Positions 15,785-24,721 are shown, counted from the stretch's first letter. The stretch is DNA of 64,000 nt from an uncultured Mesonia sp. (GCA_947494545.1 CANLVH010000003.1:1-64000); one strand, 5' to 3'. Notes: a model not told the origin generated them from the sequence alone. Program-made: numbers and translations.

Positions 15785-16801
15785 TTATTTAGCTTTATCA
15801 AGTTTGTTAAGTTTACTAACAATTTTAGGTAAATTTCTAAAGTGAACATAAGATTTATTAAAAGCGGTGTACGAAAAGGAAGGAGAACCTTGCAGCTTTT
15901 CATCGTCTTTTACATTTTTACCAATGCCGGATTGCGCTTGTATTTTTACACGATTACCAATAGTAATATGTCCCGCAATACCAACTTGCCCACCAATAAC
16001 ACAATTTTTGCCAATCTTTGTAGAACCGGCAATACCGGTTTGGGCAGCAATTGCTGTATGTTCGCCAATTTCTACATTATGGGCTATTTGTATTTGGTTA
16101 TCTAATTTTACACCTTTTTTAATTCGGGTAGAGCCTAGAGTTGCCCTGTCTATAGTGGTTCCTGCGCCAATATCTACAAAATCTTCTATAACCACATTAC
16201 CTATTTGCGGCACTTTTTGGTATTCTCCTTTTTCATTCGGCGTAAAGCCAAAACCGTCTGCGCCAACAATTACACCACTATGAATGATACAATAATTGCC
16301 AACTTCTGATTCTGAATATATTTTTGCTCCGTTAAAAATTAGGGTATTGTCGCCTATGACCACATTATCTCCTATATAGGTATGCGGATAAATTTTTACG
16401 TTATGACCAATTTTTACATTTTCTCCTATATAAGCAAAAGCGCCAATGTAAGCGTTTTCTCCAATGCTGGCAGATGCCGAAACAAAGCTAGGTTGCTCTA
16501 CTCCTTTTTTATCTAATTTAATTTGGTTGTAATACTCTAATAAGGTTGTAAAAGCTTTATAAGCATCTTTTACCCTTATTAAAGTAGTGTCTACATCCTG
16601 ACTTAATTTAAAATCTTCATCTATTATGCAAATAGAAGCTTGGGTCTGGTATATATAGTCTGTGTATTTAGGATTGGATAAGAAGGTAAGGCTACCTTTG
16701 GTGCCTTCTTCAATTTTAGACAAAGTAGAAACTTCGGCGTCTTGATTTCCTTCAATTTTTCCGTCTAAGATATCTGCTATTTGTTTTGCTGTAAATTTCA
16801 T
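15785..16801 (-). CDS. lpxD: LpxD, UDP-3-O-(3-hydroxyacyl)glucosamine N-acyltransferase
   Basis: The 338-residue protein starts with the LpxD domain (MKFTAKQIADILDGKIEGN ... SLTFLSNPKYTDYIYQTQAS). A long left-handed beta-helix follows, with VIVGADGFGFTP and the catalytic His region IQIAHNVEIGEHTAIAAQTGIAGS, and a C-terminal helix closes it. It adds the second acyl chain in lipid A synthesis. It lies 23 bases after the HD gene and 2 bases before lpxC-fabZ. Confidence 0.95.
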   Translation of the reverse strand: MKFTAKQIADILDGKIEGNQDAEVSTLSKIEEGTKGSLTFLSNPKYTDYIYQTQASICIIDEDFKLSQDVDTTLIRVKDAYKAFTTLLEYYNQIKLDKKGVEQPSFVSASASIGENAYIGAFAYIGENVKIGHNVKIYPHTYIGDNVVIGDNTLIFNGAKIYSESEVGNYCIIHSGVIVGADGFGFTPNEKGEYQKVPQIGNVVIEDFVDIGAGTTIDRATLGSTRIKKGVKLDNQIQIAHNVEIGEHTAIAAQTGIAGSTKIGKNCVIGGQVGIAGHITIGNRVKIQAQSGIGKNVKDDEKLQGSPSFSYTAFNKSYVHFRNLPKIVSKLNKLDKAK

Positions 16802-16824
16802 TCTGACAAAAATAGAAAAATTTG

Positions 16825-18054
16825 TTAATATTTTGCTTTCGGATAGCAGATATAATATTTTAATACCGGATTGGATAATGCTTCCAGGTTTAATTGGTCA
16901 GATGCTTTTATTACATCTGTCAACTTTCCGTTTTTGTGTAAAATATTGATATTCTGAATCTTATTATCGTATGCCAAGTTACTAACCTCGCCCTGAAAAA
17001 CAAAATAGGAGGCTTCGTAATTGGTTAAATTATACTTCTCTTTTACTTCTTCTGTTTTTTGAGCTATTGTTTTAGGGTCTATTGGTCTTTTTTTGAGTTT
17101 TACCTTCAGTAAATTTCTATTAATTACCATACTGCAAAGCTCGCTCAAGACAAAATCATCGCAATACACCCATTCTTTCATGGCAGAAACAATGTCATAA
17201 TCATCTAATTTGCTGAAAGTATCTAATACCTTATCGGAAAACTTTTCTAAAGTTATTTTATTGTTTAAAAAGAAAGAAAGCGCTCTACTAGCTTTTAATT
17301 TTACGCCGTCATCAGTAAGTTCTTTGGCGCGTTGCAACACACGAATAAGCAATTGCTCTGCCCCAAGCCCGGTTTTGTGCAAATAAACTTGCCAATACAT
17401 CAAGCGGCGCGCTACCAAAAATTTTTCTACGGAATAAATTCCTTTTTGTTCTACTACCAACTTATCATTCACTACGTTAAGCATGGTAATTAGGCGTTCG
17501 CTGTTTATATTTCCTTCGGCTACACCGGTATAAAAACTATCACGTTTTAAATAATCTAAACGATCTATATCTAATTGACTTGCTATTAGCTGCTGAAAAA
17601 ACAATCGCGGATATTCTCCTTTAAAAATCTGGATTGCCAACGTTAAACTTTGGTTAAATTCATGGTTGAGTTTTTCCATAAATTTTAACGAAATGTGCTC
17701 ATGACTCACTCCGCTTACAATACTATGCTCCATAGCATGAGAAAAAGGACCGTGCCCAATATCATGTAATAAAATAGCAATAAGCAAAGCTTCTTCTTCT
17801 TCCTTAGAAATCTTAACCCCTTTAAAACGAAGCACTCCCAAAGCTTTTCGCATTAAATGCATGCAACCCAAGGCGTGATGAAAACGGGTGTGTTGCGCTC
17901 CAGGATAGACCAGAAAAGACATTCCCATTTGTGAGATTCTGCGTAATCTTTGAAAGTATGGATGCTCTAAAATATCAAAGATCCGCTCGTTAGGAATGGT
18001 AATAAATCCGTAAATTGGATCGTTTAATATTTTAAGTTTGTTAGGTTTATTCAA
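16825..18054 (-). CDS. HD-domain phosphohydrolase (dNTPase-like)
   Basis: A 409-residue metal-dependent hydrolase. The HD motif is seen in FHHALGCMHLMRKAL (His near 57), LLHDIGHGPFSHAMEHS (His-Asp near 96) and SQLDIDRLDYLKRDSFYTGV (Asp near 164). This set is shared with SAMHD1-like and dGTPase-like proteins. The substrate is likely a nucleotide, but deoxynucleotide triphosphate specificity is family inference. It is the first gene of the lpx cluster and is divergent from porX across 35 bases. Confidence 0.87.
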   Translation of the reverse strand: MNKPNKLKILNDPIYGFITIPNERIFDILEHPYFQRLRRISQMGMSFLVYPGAQHTRFHHALGCMHLMRKALGVLRFKGVKISKEEEEALLIAILLHDIGHGPFSHAMEHSIVSGVSHEHISLKFMEKLNHEFNQSLTLAIQIFKGEYPRLFFQQLIASQLDIDRLDYLKRDSFYTGVAEGNINSERLITMLNVVNDKLVVEQKGIYSVEKFLVARRLMYWQVYLHKTGLGAEQLLIRVLQRAKELTDDGVKLKASRALSFFLNNKITLEKFSDKVLDTFSKLDDYDIVSAMKEWVYCDDFVLSELCSMVINRNLLKVKLKKRPIDPKTIAQKTEEVKEKYNLTNYEASYFVFQGEVSNLAYDNKIQNINILHKNGKLTDVIKASDQLNLEALSNPVLKYYICYPKAKY

Positions 18055-18076
18055 ATCATTAATTTAATTAGAAAAA

Positions 18077-18084
18077 CAAATATA
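18077..18084 (-). promoter_or_regulatory. Promoter -7 element for the HD-lpx cluster
   Basis: TATATTTG on the minus strand lies 22 bases upstream of the HD hydrolase start. The nearest TTG (18101-18103, inside porX) gives a spacing of 16, shorter than usual, so the -33 assignment is uncertain. Confidence 0.45.
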
Positions 18085-18089
18085 CATAT

Positions 18090-19640
18090 ATGAATAACAT
18101 CAAAGTACTTTGGGTAGATGACGAAATAGATTTATTAAAGCCACATATTCTATTTTTAGAAAAAAAAGGCTACACGGTCACTACGTGCCGAAGCGGTTCT
18201 GAAGCCATAGAAGAAATAGAAAAGCAAAATTTTGATATTGTTTTCTTAGATGAAAATATGCCTGGACTCACAGGTCTGGAAACTTTGGCCGAATTAAAAG
18301 CCAAACAAGCTAATTTGCCGGTGGTAATGATAACGAAGAGTGAGGAAGAGTACATTATGGAGGAAGCAATTGGTTCTAAAATTGCCGATTATCTGATTAA
18401 ACCGGTAAACCCTAACCAAATTTTGCTGAGCTTAAAAAAGAATTTAGACCATTCTCGTTTAGTTTCCGAAAAGACAACATCGAGCTACCAACAAGAATTT
18501 AGAAAAATTGCTATGGATTTAGCTTCCGTTAACTCTTGGAAAGCTTGGGCAGAGTTGTACCAAAAATTGGTTTATTGGGAAATTCAGCTAGAAAATATTG
18601 AAGATAGCGGGATGTTTGAAATTTTAGAATCGCAAAAAACCGAAGCCAATACAGAGTTTTGTAAATTTATTGAAAAGAATTATGCCTCTTGGTTTGAAAA
18701 AGATGCCGATGCTCCTACTATGTCGCATACCTTATTTAAAGATAAAGTTGTACCGCAACTCAGCAAAGAACAACCTACACTTTTGGTAGTGATAGACAAT
18801 TTGCGTTATGACCAATGGCGTGCATTTGAGCCAATTGTAAACAATTATTTTAAAAAAGAAAAGGAAGAAGCTTTTTATAGCATTTTACCTACCGCAACCC
18901 AATATGCAAGAAATGCTATTTTCTCCGGATTGATGCCGGCAGATATGGAAAAACTACACCCCAATTTATGGTTAAACGATACCGACGAAGGCGGCAAAAA
19001 TATGCACGAGGAAGAATTTCTTCGAGCCCAAATGAAACGTTTAGGACTAGATTATAAAGTTGAATACCACAAAATTACCAGCTTAAAAAACGGTAAAAAA
19101 CTGGTAGACAATTTTAAAACCTTAAAAGAAAACGACCTGAATGTTGTGGTATATAATTTTGTAGATATGCTTTCGCACTCCAAAACAGAAATGGAGGTTA
19201 TAAAAGAGTTGGCCTCTACAGATAAATCCTACCGCTCATTAACAGAAAGCTGGTTTAAAAACTCGCCTTTGTTAGAAATGCTACAGCAAGCACAGCAATT
19301 AGGTTTTAAAGTAATTATAACGACAGACCACGGCACGATAAATGCTAAAAACCCTTCTAAAGTAATTGGCGACAAAAACACCAGTTTAAATTTACGCTAT
19401 AAAACCGGTAAAAGTCTTACCTACGAAAATAAAGATGTGGTAGCAGCAAAAAATCCTAAAGACTTTCATTTACCAAGTATAAATATGAGCAGTTCTTTTA
19501 TTTTTGCTAAAGGCGATTTGTTTTTTGCTTACCCGAACAATTATAACCATTACGTGGGTTACTACAGAAACACCTACCAACACGGCGGCGTTTCTTTAGA
19601 AGAAATGATTATTCCTTTTACTGTTTTAAATCCGCGTTAA
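18090..19640 (+). CDS. porX: PorX, response regulator with PglZ-type domain (type IX secretion regulator)
   Basis: The 516-residue protein has an N-terminal receiver domain (KVLWVDDEIDLLKPHI; phospho-acceptor Asp in IVFLDENMPGLTG near 55; VVMITKSEEEYIMEEA; DYLIKPVNP). A helical linker leads to a C-terminal alkaline-phosphatase-fold PglZ domain (about 200-516), with VVIDNLRYDQWRAFEP, SILPTATQYARNAIFSGLMP and IITTDHGTINA holding metal-binding Asp and His residues. In Porphyromonas PorX controls genes of the type IX secretion system with PorY and SigP. The partner kinase is not here. tsaE follows after one base. Confidence 0.94.
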   Translation: MNNIKVLWVDDEIDLLKPHILFLEKKGYTVTTCRSGSEAIEEIEKQNFDIVFLDENMPGLTGLETLAELKAKQANLPVVMITKSEEEYIMEEAIGSKIADYLIKPVNPNQILLSLKKNLDHSRLVSEKTTSSYQQEFRKIAMDLASVNSWKAWAELYQKLVYWEIQLENIEDSGMFEILESQKTEANTEFCKFIEKNYASWFEKDADAPTMSHTLFKDKVVPQLSKEQPTLLVVIDNLRYDQWRAFEPIVNNYFKKEKEEAFYSILPTATQYARNAIFSGLMPADMEKLHPNLWLNDTDEGGKNMHEEEFLRAQMKRLGLDYKVEYHKITSLKNGKKLVDNFKTLKENDLNVVVYNFVDMLSHSKTEMEVIKELASTDKSYRSLTESWFKNSPLLEMLQQAQQLGFKVIITTDHGTINAKNPSKVIGDKNTSLNLRYKTGKSLTYENKDVVAAKNPKDFHLPSINMSSSFIFAKGDLFFAYPNNYNHYVGYYRNTYQHGGVSLEEMIIPFTVLNPR

Positions 19641-19641
19641 A

Positions 19642-20052
19642 ATGAACTCTATTACCTATACAATAGAAGAATTACCCAAAGTGGCTAAAGAAATCTTAAA
19701 CGCAGATAAAAGCAATTGTTTGCTATTTTATGGCGATTTAGGCGCAGGCAAGACCACGTTAATAAAAGAAATTGTAAAACAGCTAGGCAGTACAGACCGG
19801 GTTTCTAGTCCTACTTTTTCTTTGGTAAACCAATACGAAGCTAAAGAAAACACAATTTTTCATTTTGATTTTTACCGAATTGAAGACGAAGAAGAAGCTT
19901 ACGATATAGGTTTTGAAGAATATTTAGACACCAACGCCTATAAATTGATAGAGTGGCCGGAAAAAATTAAAAATTTATTACCCGAAAATTGTACCGAAAT
20001 AGAAATAACAAAAACCACAGAAAACAAGAGAACTCTTAAATTACTGCGGTAA
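19642..20052 (+). CDS. tsaE: TsaE, tRNA threonylcarbamoyladenosine biosynthesis ATPase
   Basis: The 136-residue P-loop protein has Walker A in LFYGDLGAGKTTLIKEIVKQL (about 29-49) and the family motifs VSSPTFSLVNQYE, FHFDFYRI and LIEWPEKI. TsaE supports TsaB/TsaD in placing t6A at position 37 of ANN-decoding tRNAs. It starts one base after the porX stop, so the two are probably cotranscribed; this pairing is common in flavobacteria. Confidence 0.95.
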   Translation: MNSITYTIEELPKVAKEILNADKSNCLLFYGDLGAGKTTLIKEIVKQLGSTDRVSSPTFSLVNQYEAKENTIFHFDFYRIEDEEEAYDIGFEEYLDTNAYKLIEWPEKIKNLLPENCTEIEITKTTENKRTLKLLR

Positions 20053-20239
20053 ACACATTAGTTAAATTTAACATTTCACTAAAAGTAAGCATATATAAAA
20101 TTTTGAAAACCTGCATTTTACAAAATAAAAGTTTGCAAATGTACGGCAAAGAAAATTAATTTTTTTAACAAATTTCTTTATAGGTTTGTATCAACATTTA
20201 ATCAAAAAAACAATTTTACAAACACAAAATTTTATTATT

Positions 20240-20401
20240 ATGAACGCAAAAAATCTTATATTCGTTTTCGCAATTATTGGTTTAATCGGAATTTTTTCAG
20301 CATCTTGCCTACCCCAACTAGATGAAAACACACAAGACGAACAAAATATCGCAAAAGTCGACATCAGAAAAGACGAAATCATCGTACCTACTAACGGGTA
20401 G
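20240..20401 (+). CDS. Small exported peptide or putative lipoprotein, 53 residues
   Basis: The ATG at 20240 gives MNAKNLIFVFAIIGLIGIF followed by SASC at 20-23, then a short charged tail ending RKDEIIVPTNG. The first 22 residues look like a signal peptide with a possible but imperfect lipobox. The start was chosen over an upstream in-frame TTG-type extension because the hydrophobic segment begins here. A TAGGTTTG box at 20181-20188 could be its promoter. The last 80 bases overlap the start of the next gene in another frame. Function unknown. Confidence 0.6.
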   Translation: MNAKNLIFVFAIIGLIGIFSASCLPQLDENTQDEQNIAKVDIRKDEIIVPTNG

Positions 20402-20858
20402 TATTATCGCCTTTTTAATTGCGATTACCCCTTATATATATTATTTATACAAAAGTTTCCCGGAAACAGACACCTGGGAAACTTTTTTATTTACATACCA
20501 AACAACTTATTATAAAAGAATATATATTCTAGCGTGGACTTTTATGGGTAAATTTATACCCTTATATCTTTTAACCATCTGGTTTCTTACTTGCAAACAT
20601 TGGTGGTATCACGTACTTCTTATACCAATTGGAATGTATTTGTTTCAGTTAATAAGCGTATTAAACGATGATTTTTCGTACTTTGACGTTGTAGAAATTT
20701 GGTATCTCATTCCATTGATGGCCATTATTGTTCCTTTGGTATATCTTATTCGCGCCCGACTATCTACCAGCCTTTCGGGGAACGATTTAAAAGAATTTGA
20801 AAAAGAACTCGGGCAGAAAAAAGGTTTTTTTCAGCAAATAAAAGACTTGTTCAATTAA
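20322..20858 (+). CDS. Conserved four-helix membrane protein, unknown function
   Basis: A 178-residue protein with a basic N-terminus (MKTHKTNKISQKSTSEKTKSSYLLTG) and four hydrophobic segments, near 22-44, 67-90, 93-113 and 124-147. It ends in a charged cytoplasmic-looking tail (KEFEKELGQKKGFFQQIKDLF). The only ATG before the first membrane segment is at 20322, inside the preceding small gene, so the two genes overlap by 80 bases. It sits between tsaE and alanine dehydrogenase, where flavobacteria often have a protein of this kind. No function is assigned. Confidence 0.72.
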   Translation: MKTHKTNKISQKSTSEKTKSSYLLTGSIIAFLIAITPYIYYLYKSFPETDTWETFLFTYQTTYYKRIYILAWTFMGKFIPLYLLTIWFLTCKHWWYHVLLIPIGMYLFQLISVLNDDFSYFDVVEIWYLIPLMAIIVPLVYLIRARLSTSLSGNDLKEFEKELGQKKGFFQQIKDLFN

Positions 20859-20920
20859 GTTTTTAAAAAGGTTTGTTGCAAGTATTTTTTTTAGTTACTT
20901 TATTGTTCAATTCATAGATT

Positions 20921-22117
20921 ATGAGCAAACCTTCTACACCATTTAGCCACGCCGAATTGCTTCCGCAGGAAGAAACCTTAGAAATACAAAAATCTAAAGG
21001 AAAGTTATTTATAGGTTTACCCAGAGAAACTTCTTACCAAGAAAAAAGAGTTTGCTTAACGCCAGATGCAGTTGCAGCAATCACGGCTCACGGGCATAGA
21101 GTTTTGATAGAAAGCAAAGCCGGAAAAGACGCCAATTTTACAGATCACGATTATAGCGAGGCCGGCGCAGAAATCACTAAAGAAACAGCCAAAGTTTTTG
21201 CTTGTCCTATTATTTTAAAAGTAGAGCCGCCTTCTAAAAAGGAGTTAGATCTTATGAATCCGCAAACTACGCTTATCTCTGCTTTGCAACTCAAAACACA
21301 AGACAAAAGTTACTTTCAACAATTGGCAGAAAAGCGTATTACCGCTCTAGCATTTGAATTTATTAAAGACGAAGACGGCACTTATCCTGCGGTACGCGCA
21401 CTAAGCGAAATTGCCGGAACAGCCTCTATTTTAATAGCTTCAGAAATTTTATCGAGCGAAAAAGGTAGCGGACTAATGTTTGGCAATATAAGCGGCGTGC
21501 CGCCGTTAGAAGTGGTTATTTTAGGCGCCGGTACGGTAGGAGAATTTGCCGGGCGCGCCGCTTTAGGACTTGGGGCAAGCGTAAAGTTTTTTGACAATTC
21601 GTTAACCAAACTGCGTAATATTCAAAGCAATTTGGCCAAACCTTTATACACGTCTACCCTGCAACCCAAAACTTTATTAAAAGCTTTAAAACGGGCAGAT
21701 GTAGTAATTGGAGCCGTACGCGGCAATAATAGAGCTCCCATAATTGTTTCGCAAACTATGGTAGAAAATATGAAAAAAGGCGCGGTAATTATAGATGTAA
21801 GTATAGATATGGGCGGTTGTATAGAAACTACCGAAATTACTACACACGATACACCAACCAAAAATAAGTACGGCGTGATTCATTATGGGGTTCCTAACAT
21901 TCCGTCAAAATATCCAAGAACTTCCTCATTATCAATCAGTAATATTTTTACACCTTATCTTTTGCATATTGGGGAAGAAGGCGGCTTAGAAAACACCTTG
22001 CGTTTTGACCGTGGTTTACGAAATGGATTGTATTTTTACCACGGAATTTTAACCAATAAATCGGTAGCAGATTGGTTTGATTTGCAATACCGCGATATTA
22101 ATTTGCTTATATTTTAA
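20921..22117 (+). CDS. ald: Alanine dehydrogenase family protein
   Basis: The 398-residue protein belongs to the alanine dehydrogenase / pyridine nucleotide transhydrogenase alpha family. It shows IGLPRETSYQEKRVCLTPDAV (substrate domain), VLIESKAGKDANFTDHDYSEAGAEI, the NAD-binding VVILGAGTVGEFAGRAALGLGASVKFFD (near 197-224) and GAVIIDVSIDMGG. It would interconvert L-alanine and pyruvate with NAD. It is somewhat longer at the N-terminus than classical Ald (about 370), as in other flavobacteria. No pntB partner follows, which argues against a transhydrogenase. Confidence 0.88.
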   Translation: MSKPSTPFSHAELLPQEETLEIQKSKGKLFIGLPRETSYQEKRVCLTPDAVAAITAHGHRVLIESKAGKDANFTDHDYSEAGAEITKETAKVFACPIILKVEPPSKKELDLMNPQTTLISALQLKTQDKSYFQQLAEKRITALAFEFIKDEDGTYPAVRALSEIAGTASILIASEILSSEKGSGLMFGNISGVPPLEVVILGAGTVGEFAGRAALGLGASVKFFDNSLTKLRNIQSNLAKPLYTSTLQPKTLLKALKRADVVIGAVRGNNRAPIIVSQTMVENMKKGAVIIDVSIDMGGCIETTEITTHDTPTKNKYGVIHYGVPNIPSKYPRTSSLSISNIFTPYLLHIGEEGGLENTLRFDRGLRNGLYFYHGILTNKSVADWFDLQYRDINLLIF

Positions 22118-22118
22118 T

Positions 22119-22502
22119 ATGAAATTTATTTACAGACTCGCTTATTACCTTGGCGGATTTTTTTTAGGAATAATTATTCTTTTCTTTTTCCTTGGCGGAA
22201 AAAAAACATCTTGTGCCTATGGTCCAAATGCAAGAGTTTTAAAAAATATTCGTACCAAACCAATAGAATACTCTAGCGGTGCTGCTCTGTTTTTTAAGGA
22301 AAACCAGTTAGATTCTACAGACGTAGAAATTATTTTTACCGATGGTGATGTAGATTTCAGCAACAGCGAAACAAACGGAATAGATACTTGCAATACGTTT
22401 AGAATAGAGCACCAAATAAAAAATAAAAAAGAAATAAGAGTAAGGGTTTTAAATTGCGATAGTTTGGCAACCATAGAAAAGGCAGATTTTATTGAAAAAT
22501 AA
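22119..22502 (+). CDS. DUF4258-like membrane-anchored protein
   Basis: Started at the ATG at 22119 (MKFIYRLAYYLGGFFLGIIILFFFLGGKKTSC), the protein has 127 residues; the longer frame starting inside ald has no signal-like start. One membrane segment (about 8-27) is followed by CAYGPNARVLKNIRTKPIEYS and a small domain with paired Asp and Asn. The gene starts 1 base after the ald stop. Flavobacterial relatives are annotated as DUF4258; the role is unknown. Confidence 0.72.
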   Translation: MKFIYRLAYYLGGFFLGIIILFFFLGGKKTSCAYGPNARVLKNIRTKPIEYSSGAALFFKENQLDSTDVEIIFTDGDVDFSNSETNGIDTCNTFRIEHQIKNKKEIRVRVLNCDSLATIEKADFIEK

Positions 22503-22542
22503 AAAGGCCTACCAATTTTATTCTGCCAATCTTTTTTTATTA

Positions 22543-22571
22543 TTGTGGTTGTAAACCTTAACCTAGATTTG
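22543..22571 (+). promoter_or_regulatory. Promoter upstream of the acidic-tail protein gene
   Basis: TTG (22543-22545) and TAGATTTG (22564-22571) are separated by 18 bases, matching the Bacteroidota promoter consensus. The box ends 10 bases before the ATG at 22582. Confidence 0.65.
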
Positions 22572-22581
22572 ATTTTTAATT

Positions 22582-22902
22582 ATGAAACGAGTTATAGTAG
22601 ATTATAAAAAATTGACCCCCGAAATTTTAGGAATGCTGGTTGAAAAATATCCTGATGGTTATGACGATGACCATATTATTACCTTTAAAAACGCCAAAAA
22701 CCAAACGGTAGAAGCTGTAGAAGTTAAAACAGATGATACGGTTTATTTGGTAAAAGTAAGTACGCGCCTAGAAGATACAATGGCGCAATATGATGAAGAA
22801 GATTATGAAGAAGAAGATTTAAACGCTCCTATTGTAGAAATACCGCCAAAAAACTTAGAAGAAGATATAGAGGAAGAAGACGAAGAAGAGGATGACGATT
22901 AA
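22582..22902 (+). CDS. Conserved small protein with strongly acidic C-terminus
   Basis: This 106-residue protein has a compact N-terminal domain (MKRVIVDYKKLTPEILGMLVEKYPDGYDDDHIITFKNAKNQ, then VEAVEVKTDDTVYLVKVSTRLEDTM). A tail from about 70 onward is dominated by Glu and Asp (EEDEEEDDD at the end). Similar flavobacterial proteins are sometimes called DNA primase in databases, which the sequence does not support. The acidic tail suggests binding to a basic partner or a chaperone-like role; this is speculation. It has its own promoter. Confidence 0.75.
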   Translation: MKRVIVDYKKLTPEILGMLVEKYPDGYDDDHIITFKNAKNQTVEAVEVKTDDTVYLVKVSTRLEDTMAQYDEEDYEEEDLNAPIVEIPPKNLEEDIEEEDEEEDDD

Positions 22903-22950
22903 TTACCGCCACCCTCTTTTTAAAATTTTATATATAAAAATCTGTTTATT

Positions 22951-23253
22951 CTAAGAAACTACTTCTGCATCTATAATAATAGAGTTTTCTTCTTTTTTCC
23001 AAACAAAAGTGTATAACCACATTAAAGTAAAGGTTGGAATTACATCTGTAACCGGTAAAATCTCTTCTATAAAAAGAATTACAGAAGCCATTTTTCCCTT
23101 TCTATTCGGGTACATTTCGCGCATCTTTTTTACAGCATAAGGCGCCCAAATAATATCTAAAAAAGGCCCAACCACCGGAATAAAAGAACTAAGCATACCT
23201 ACTGTATCATAGGCTAAACCCCTTATTAAAAGTTTCCGTTTTATATTTTTCAT
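22951..23253 (-). CDS. Conserved membrane protein, unknown function
   Basis: Started at the ATG at 23253 (MKNIKRKLLIRGLAYDTVGMLSSFIPVVGPFLDIIWAPYAV) the protein has 100 residues; an upstream in-frame ATG at 23286 would add eleven residues. Two hydrophobic stretches lie near 14-36 and 60-85. The pattern VVGPFLDIIWAPYA resembles small DUF4112-like membrane proteins. It lies 49 bases before msrA reading away from it; both are on the minus strand, so they may share a transcript. Function unknown. Confidence 0.65.
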   Translation of the reverse strand: MKNIKRKLLIRGLAYDTVGMLSSFIPVVGPFLDIIWAPYAVKKMREMYPNRKGKMASVILFIEEILPVTDVIPTFTLMWLYTFVWKKEENSIIIDAEVVS

Positions 23254-23302
23254 AGGTTTGTTTTTTCTTAAAACTCCAAAAATCATTCCGAAAATTATAA
23301 AA

Positions 23303-23848
23303 CTAAAACGCCGGTTTTAATTTATGCGAAAAAGATTCTTTTAATTTTTCTAATTTTGGATTTATAATAACCTGACAATAAGGTTGCTGCGGATTTCTAT
23401 TATAAAAATTTCTATGTATTTCTTCGGCAGCATAAAATGCTTTTGCCGGGCTTATTTCGGTAACAATTTTATTATCGTAAATTTCTTGGTTTAATTTTTC
23501 TTTTACGCGTTCGGCTGTTTTTTGTTGTTCTTCAGTATGATAAAAAATCGCGCTGCGGTATTGTGGGCCAACATCGTTTTGCTGTCTGTTTAAGGTAGTA
23601 GGATCGTGTGTAGCAAAAAATACTTTTAAAATCTCTTCGTAACTGGTAATAACCGGATCAAATTTAAATTGAATTGCCTCTGCATGACCGGTTCTGCCCT
23701 GCACTACTTCGCGGTAAGGCGGATTTTTTATCACACCACCGGTAAAGCCGGAAATTATATCTTCTACACCTTCTAAACGCTGAAAAACAGCTTCTATACA
23801 CCAAAAACAACCTGCTGCCAAAGTAGCGGTTTCCATTCTCTTTTCCAT
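23303..23848 (-). CDS. msrA: MsrA, peptide-methionine (S)-S-oxide reductase
   Basis: The 181-residue protein has the catalytic motif GCFWCIEAVFQRLEGV (13-28), SGFTGG, the substrate region HAEAIQFKFDP, FFATHDPTTLNRQQNDVGPQYRSAIFYH and a C-terminal YCQVIINPKLEKLKE. It repairs methionine sulfoxide in proteins. Met5 could also be the start. No msrB is fused or adjacent. It is divergent from the lolD-like gene across 195 bases. Confidence 0.95.
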   Translation of the reverse strand: MEKRMETATLAAGCFWCIEAVFQRLEGVEDIISGFTGGVIKNPPYREVVQGRTGHAEAIQFKFDPVITSYEEILKVFFATHDPTTLNRQQNDVGPQYRSAIFYHTEEQQKTAERVKEKLNQEIYDNKIVTEISPAKAFYAAEEIHRNFYNRNPQQPYCQVIINPKLEKLKESFSHKLKPAF

Positions 23849-23917
23849 TTTTTATTTAAAGCTAAAAAAATAAAAAGCAGTATCCCAAAAATTAACGCTT
23901 ATTAAGTAGAATTTCAC

Positions 23918-23929
23918 AGTTTGCAAACT
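23918..23929. repeat. Perfect 12-base palindrome between msrA and lolD
   Basis: AGTTTGCAAACT is self-complementary and lies in the divergent intergenic region. It is about 70 bases from msrA and 115 from the ATPase gene. It could be an operator, but no regulator or second copy links it to function. Confidence 0.4.
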
Positions 23930-24043
23930 TTTGTAAAAGCTACCACGCCTAAATTTATTAAATTATATTTGCTGTCAAGAATTTTAATAAGTAAAATGCT
24001 ATTTTAACGCGCCTTATTTTTAAGTAAACAGAAAAATTTTTCT

Positions 24044-24703
24044 ATGATAATTGCCAAGAACATTCATAAATATTATGACGATTTACACGTTTTAAACAAT
24101 GTAAATCTATCTATAAAAAAAGGTGAAGTAGTTTCTATTGTTGGTGCTTCCGGTGCCGGAAAAACTACCTTACTACAAATTCTTGGCACTTTAGATTATC
24201 CCGAAAAATCGCAACCGGGAGAGTTGAAAATTAACGGTTCTAGTATTTTTAAACTTTCTAAAAAAGAGCTCGCGCAATTTAGGAATAGGCATATTGGTTT
24301 TATTTTTCAGTTTCACCAACTTTTACCGGAGTTTACAGCTTTAGAGAATATTTGTATTCCGGCTTTTATTAACAAAACGCCTAAAGAAAAAGCAGAAAAA
24401 CGCGCTTTAGAATTGTTAGATTTTCTTAACCTAAAACACCGTAAAGACCATAAACCTGCAGAATTAAGCGGCGGCGAACAACAACGCGTGGCAGTAGCAA
24501 GAGCTTTAATTAACAATCCTGAAATTATTTTGGCAGACGAACCATCGGGAAATTTAGATTCTGAATCTGCCGAAAATTTGCACGCTTTATTTTTCAGGCT
24601 TCGCGAAGAATTTGGTCAAACATTTATTATTGTTACCCACAACGAAGAATTGGCCAATATGGCCGACCGCAAATTAAGTATGGTTGATGGTACTTTTGTT
24701 TAA
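24044..24703 (+). CDS. lolD: LolD-type ABC transporter ATPase
   Basis: The 219-residue nucleotide-binding protein has Walker [19 protein letters not shown] (about 36-53), the Q-loop in [19 protein letters not shown], the signature [15 protein letters not shown] (about 141-155), Walker [14 protein letters not shown] and the switch His in VTHNEEL. It belongs to the MacB/LolD/FtsE group that serves FtsX-like permeases. In flavobacteria this gene is usually named lolD, implying lipoprotein release to the outer membrane. The permease is not next to it; the FtsX-like permease at 47795 is a possible but unproven partner. Confidence 0.85.
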   Translation: MIIAKNIHKYYDDLHVLNNVNLSIKKGEVVSIVGASGAGKTTLLQILGTLDYPEKSQPGELKINGSSIFKLSKKELAQFRNRHIGFIFQFHQLLPEFTALENICIPAFINKTPKEKAEKRALELLDFLNLKHRKDHKPAELSGGEQQRVAVARALINNPEIILADEPSGNLDSESAENLHALFFRLREEFGQTFIIVTHNEELANMADRKLSMVDGTFV

Positions 24704-24721
24704 AGAAATTGGTAATTCTAT

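Noticed and set aside
18090-19640. PglZ as part of a BREX or phage-defence system
   Set aside because: The PglZ domain is fused to a receiver domain as in PorX, and no brx or pgl genes are nearby.
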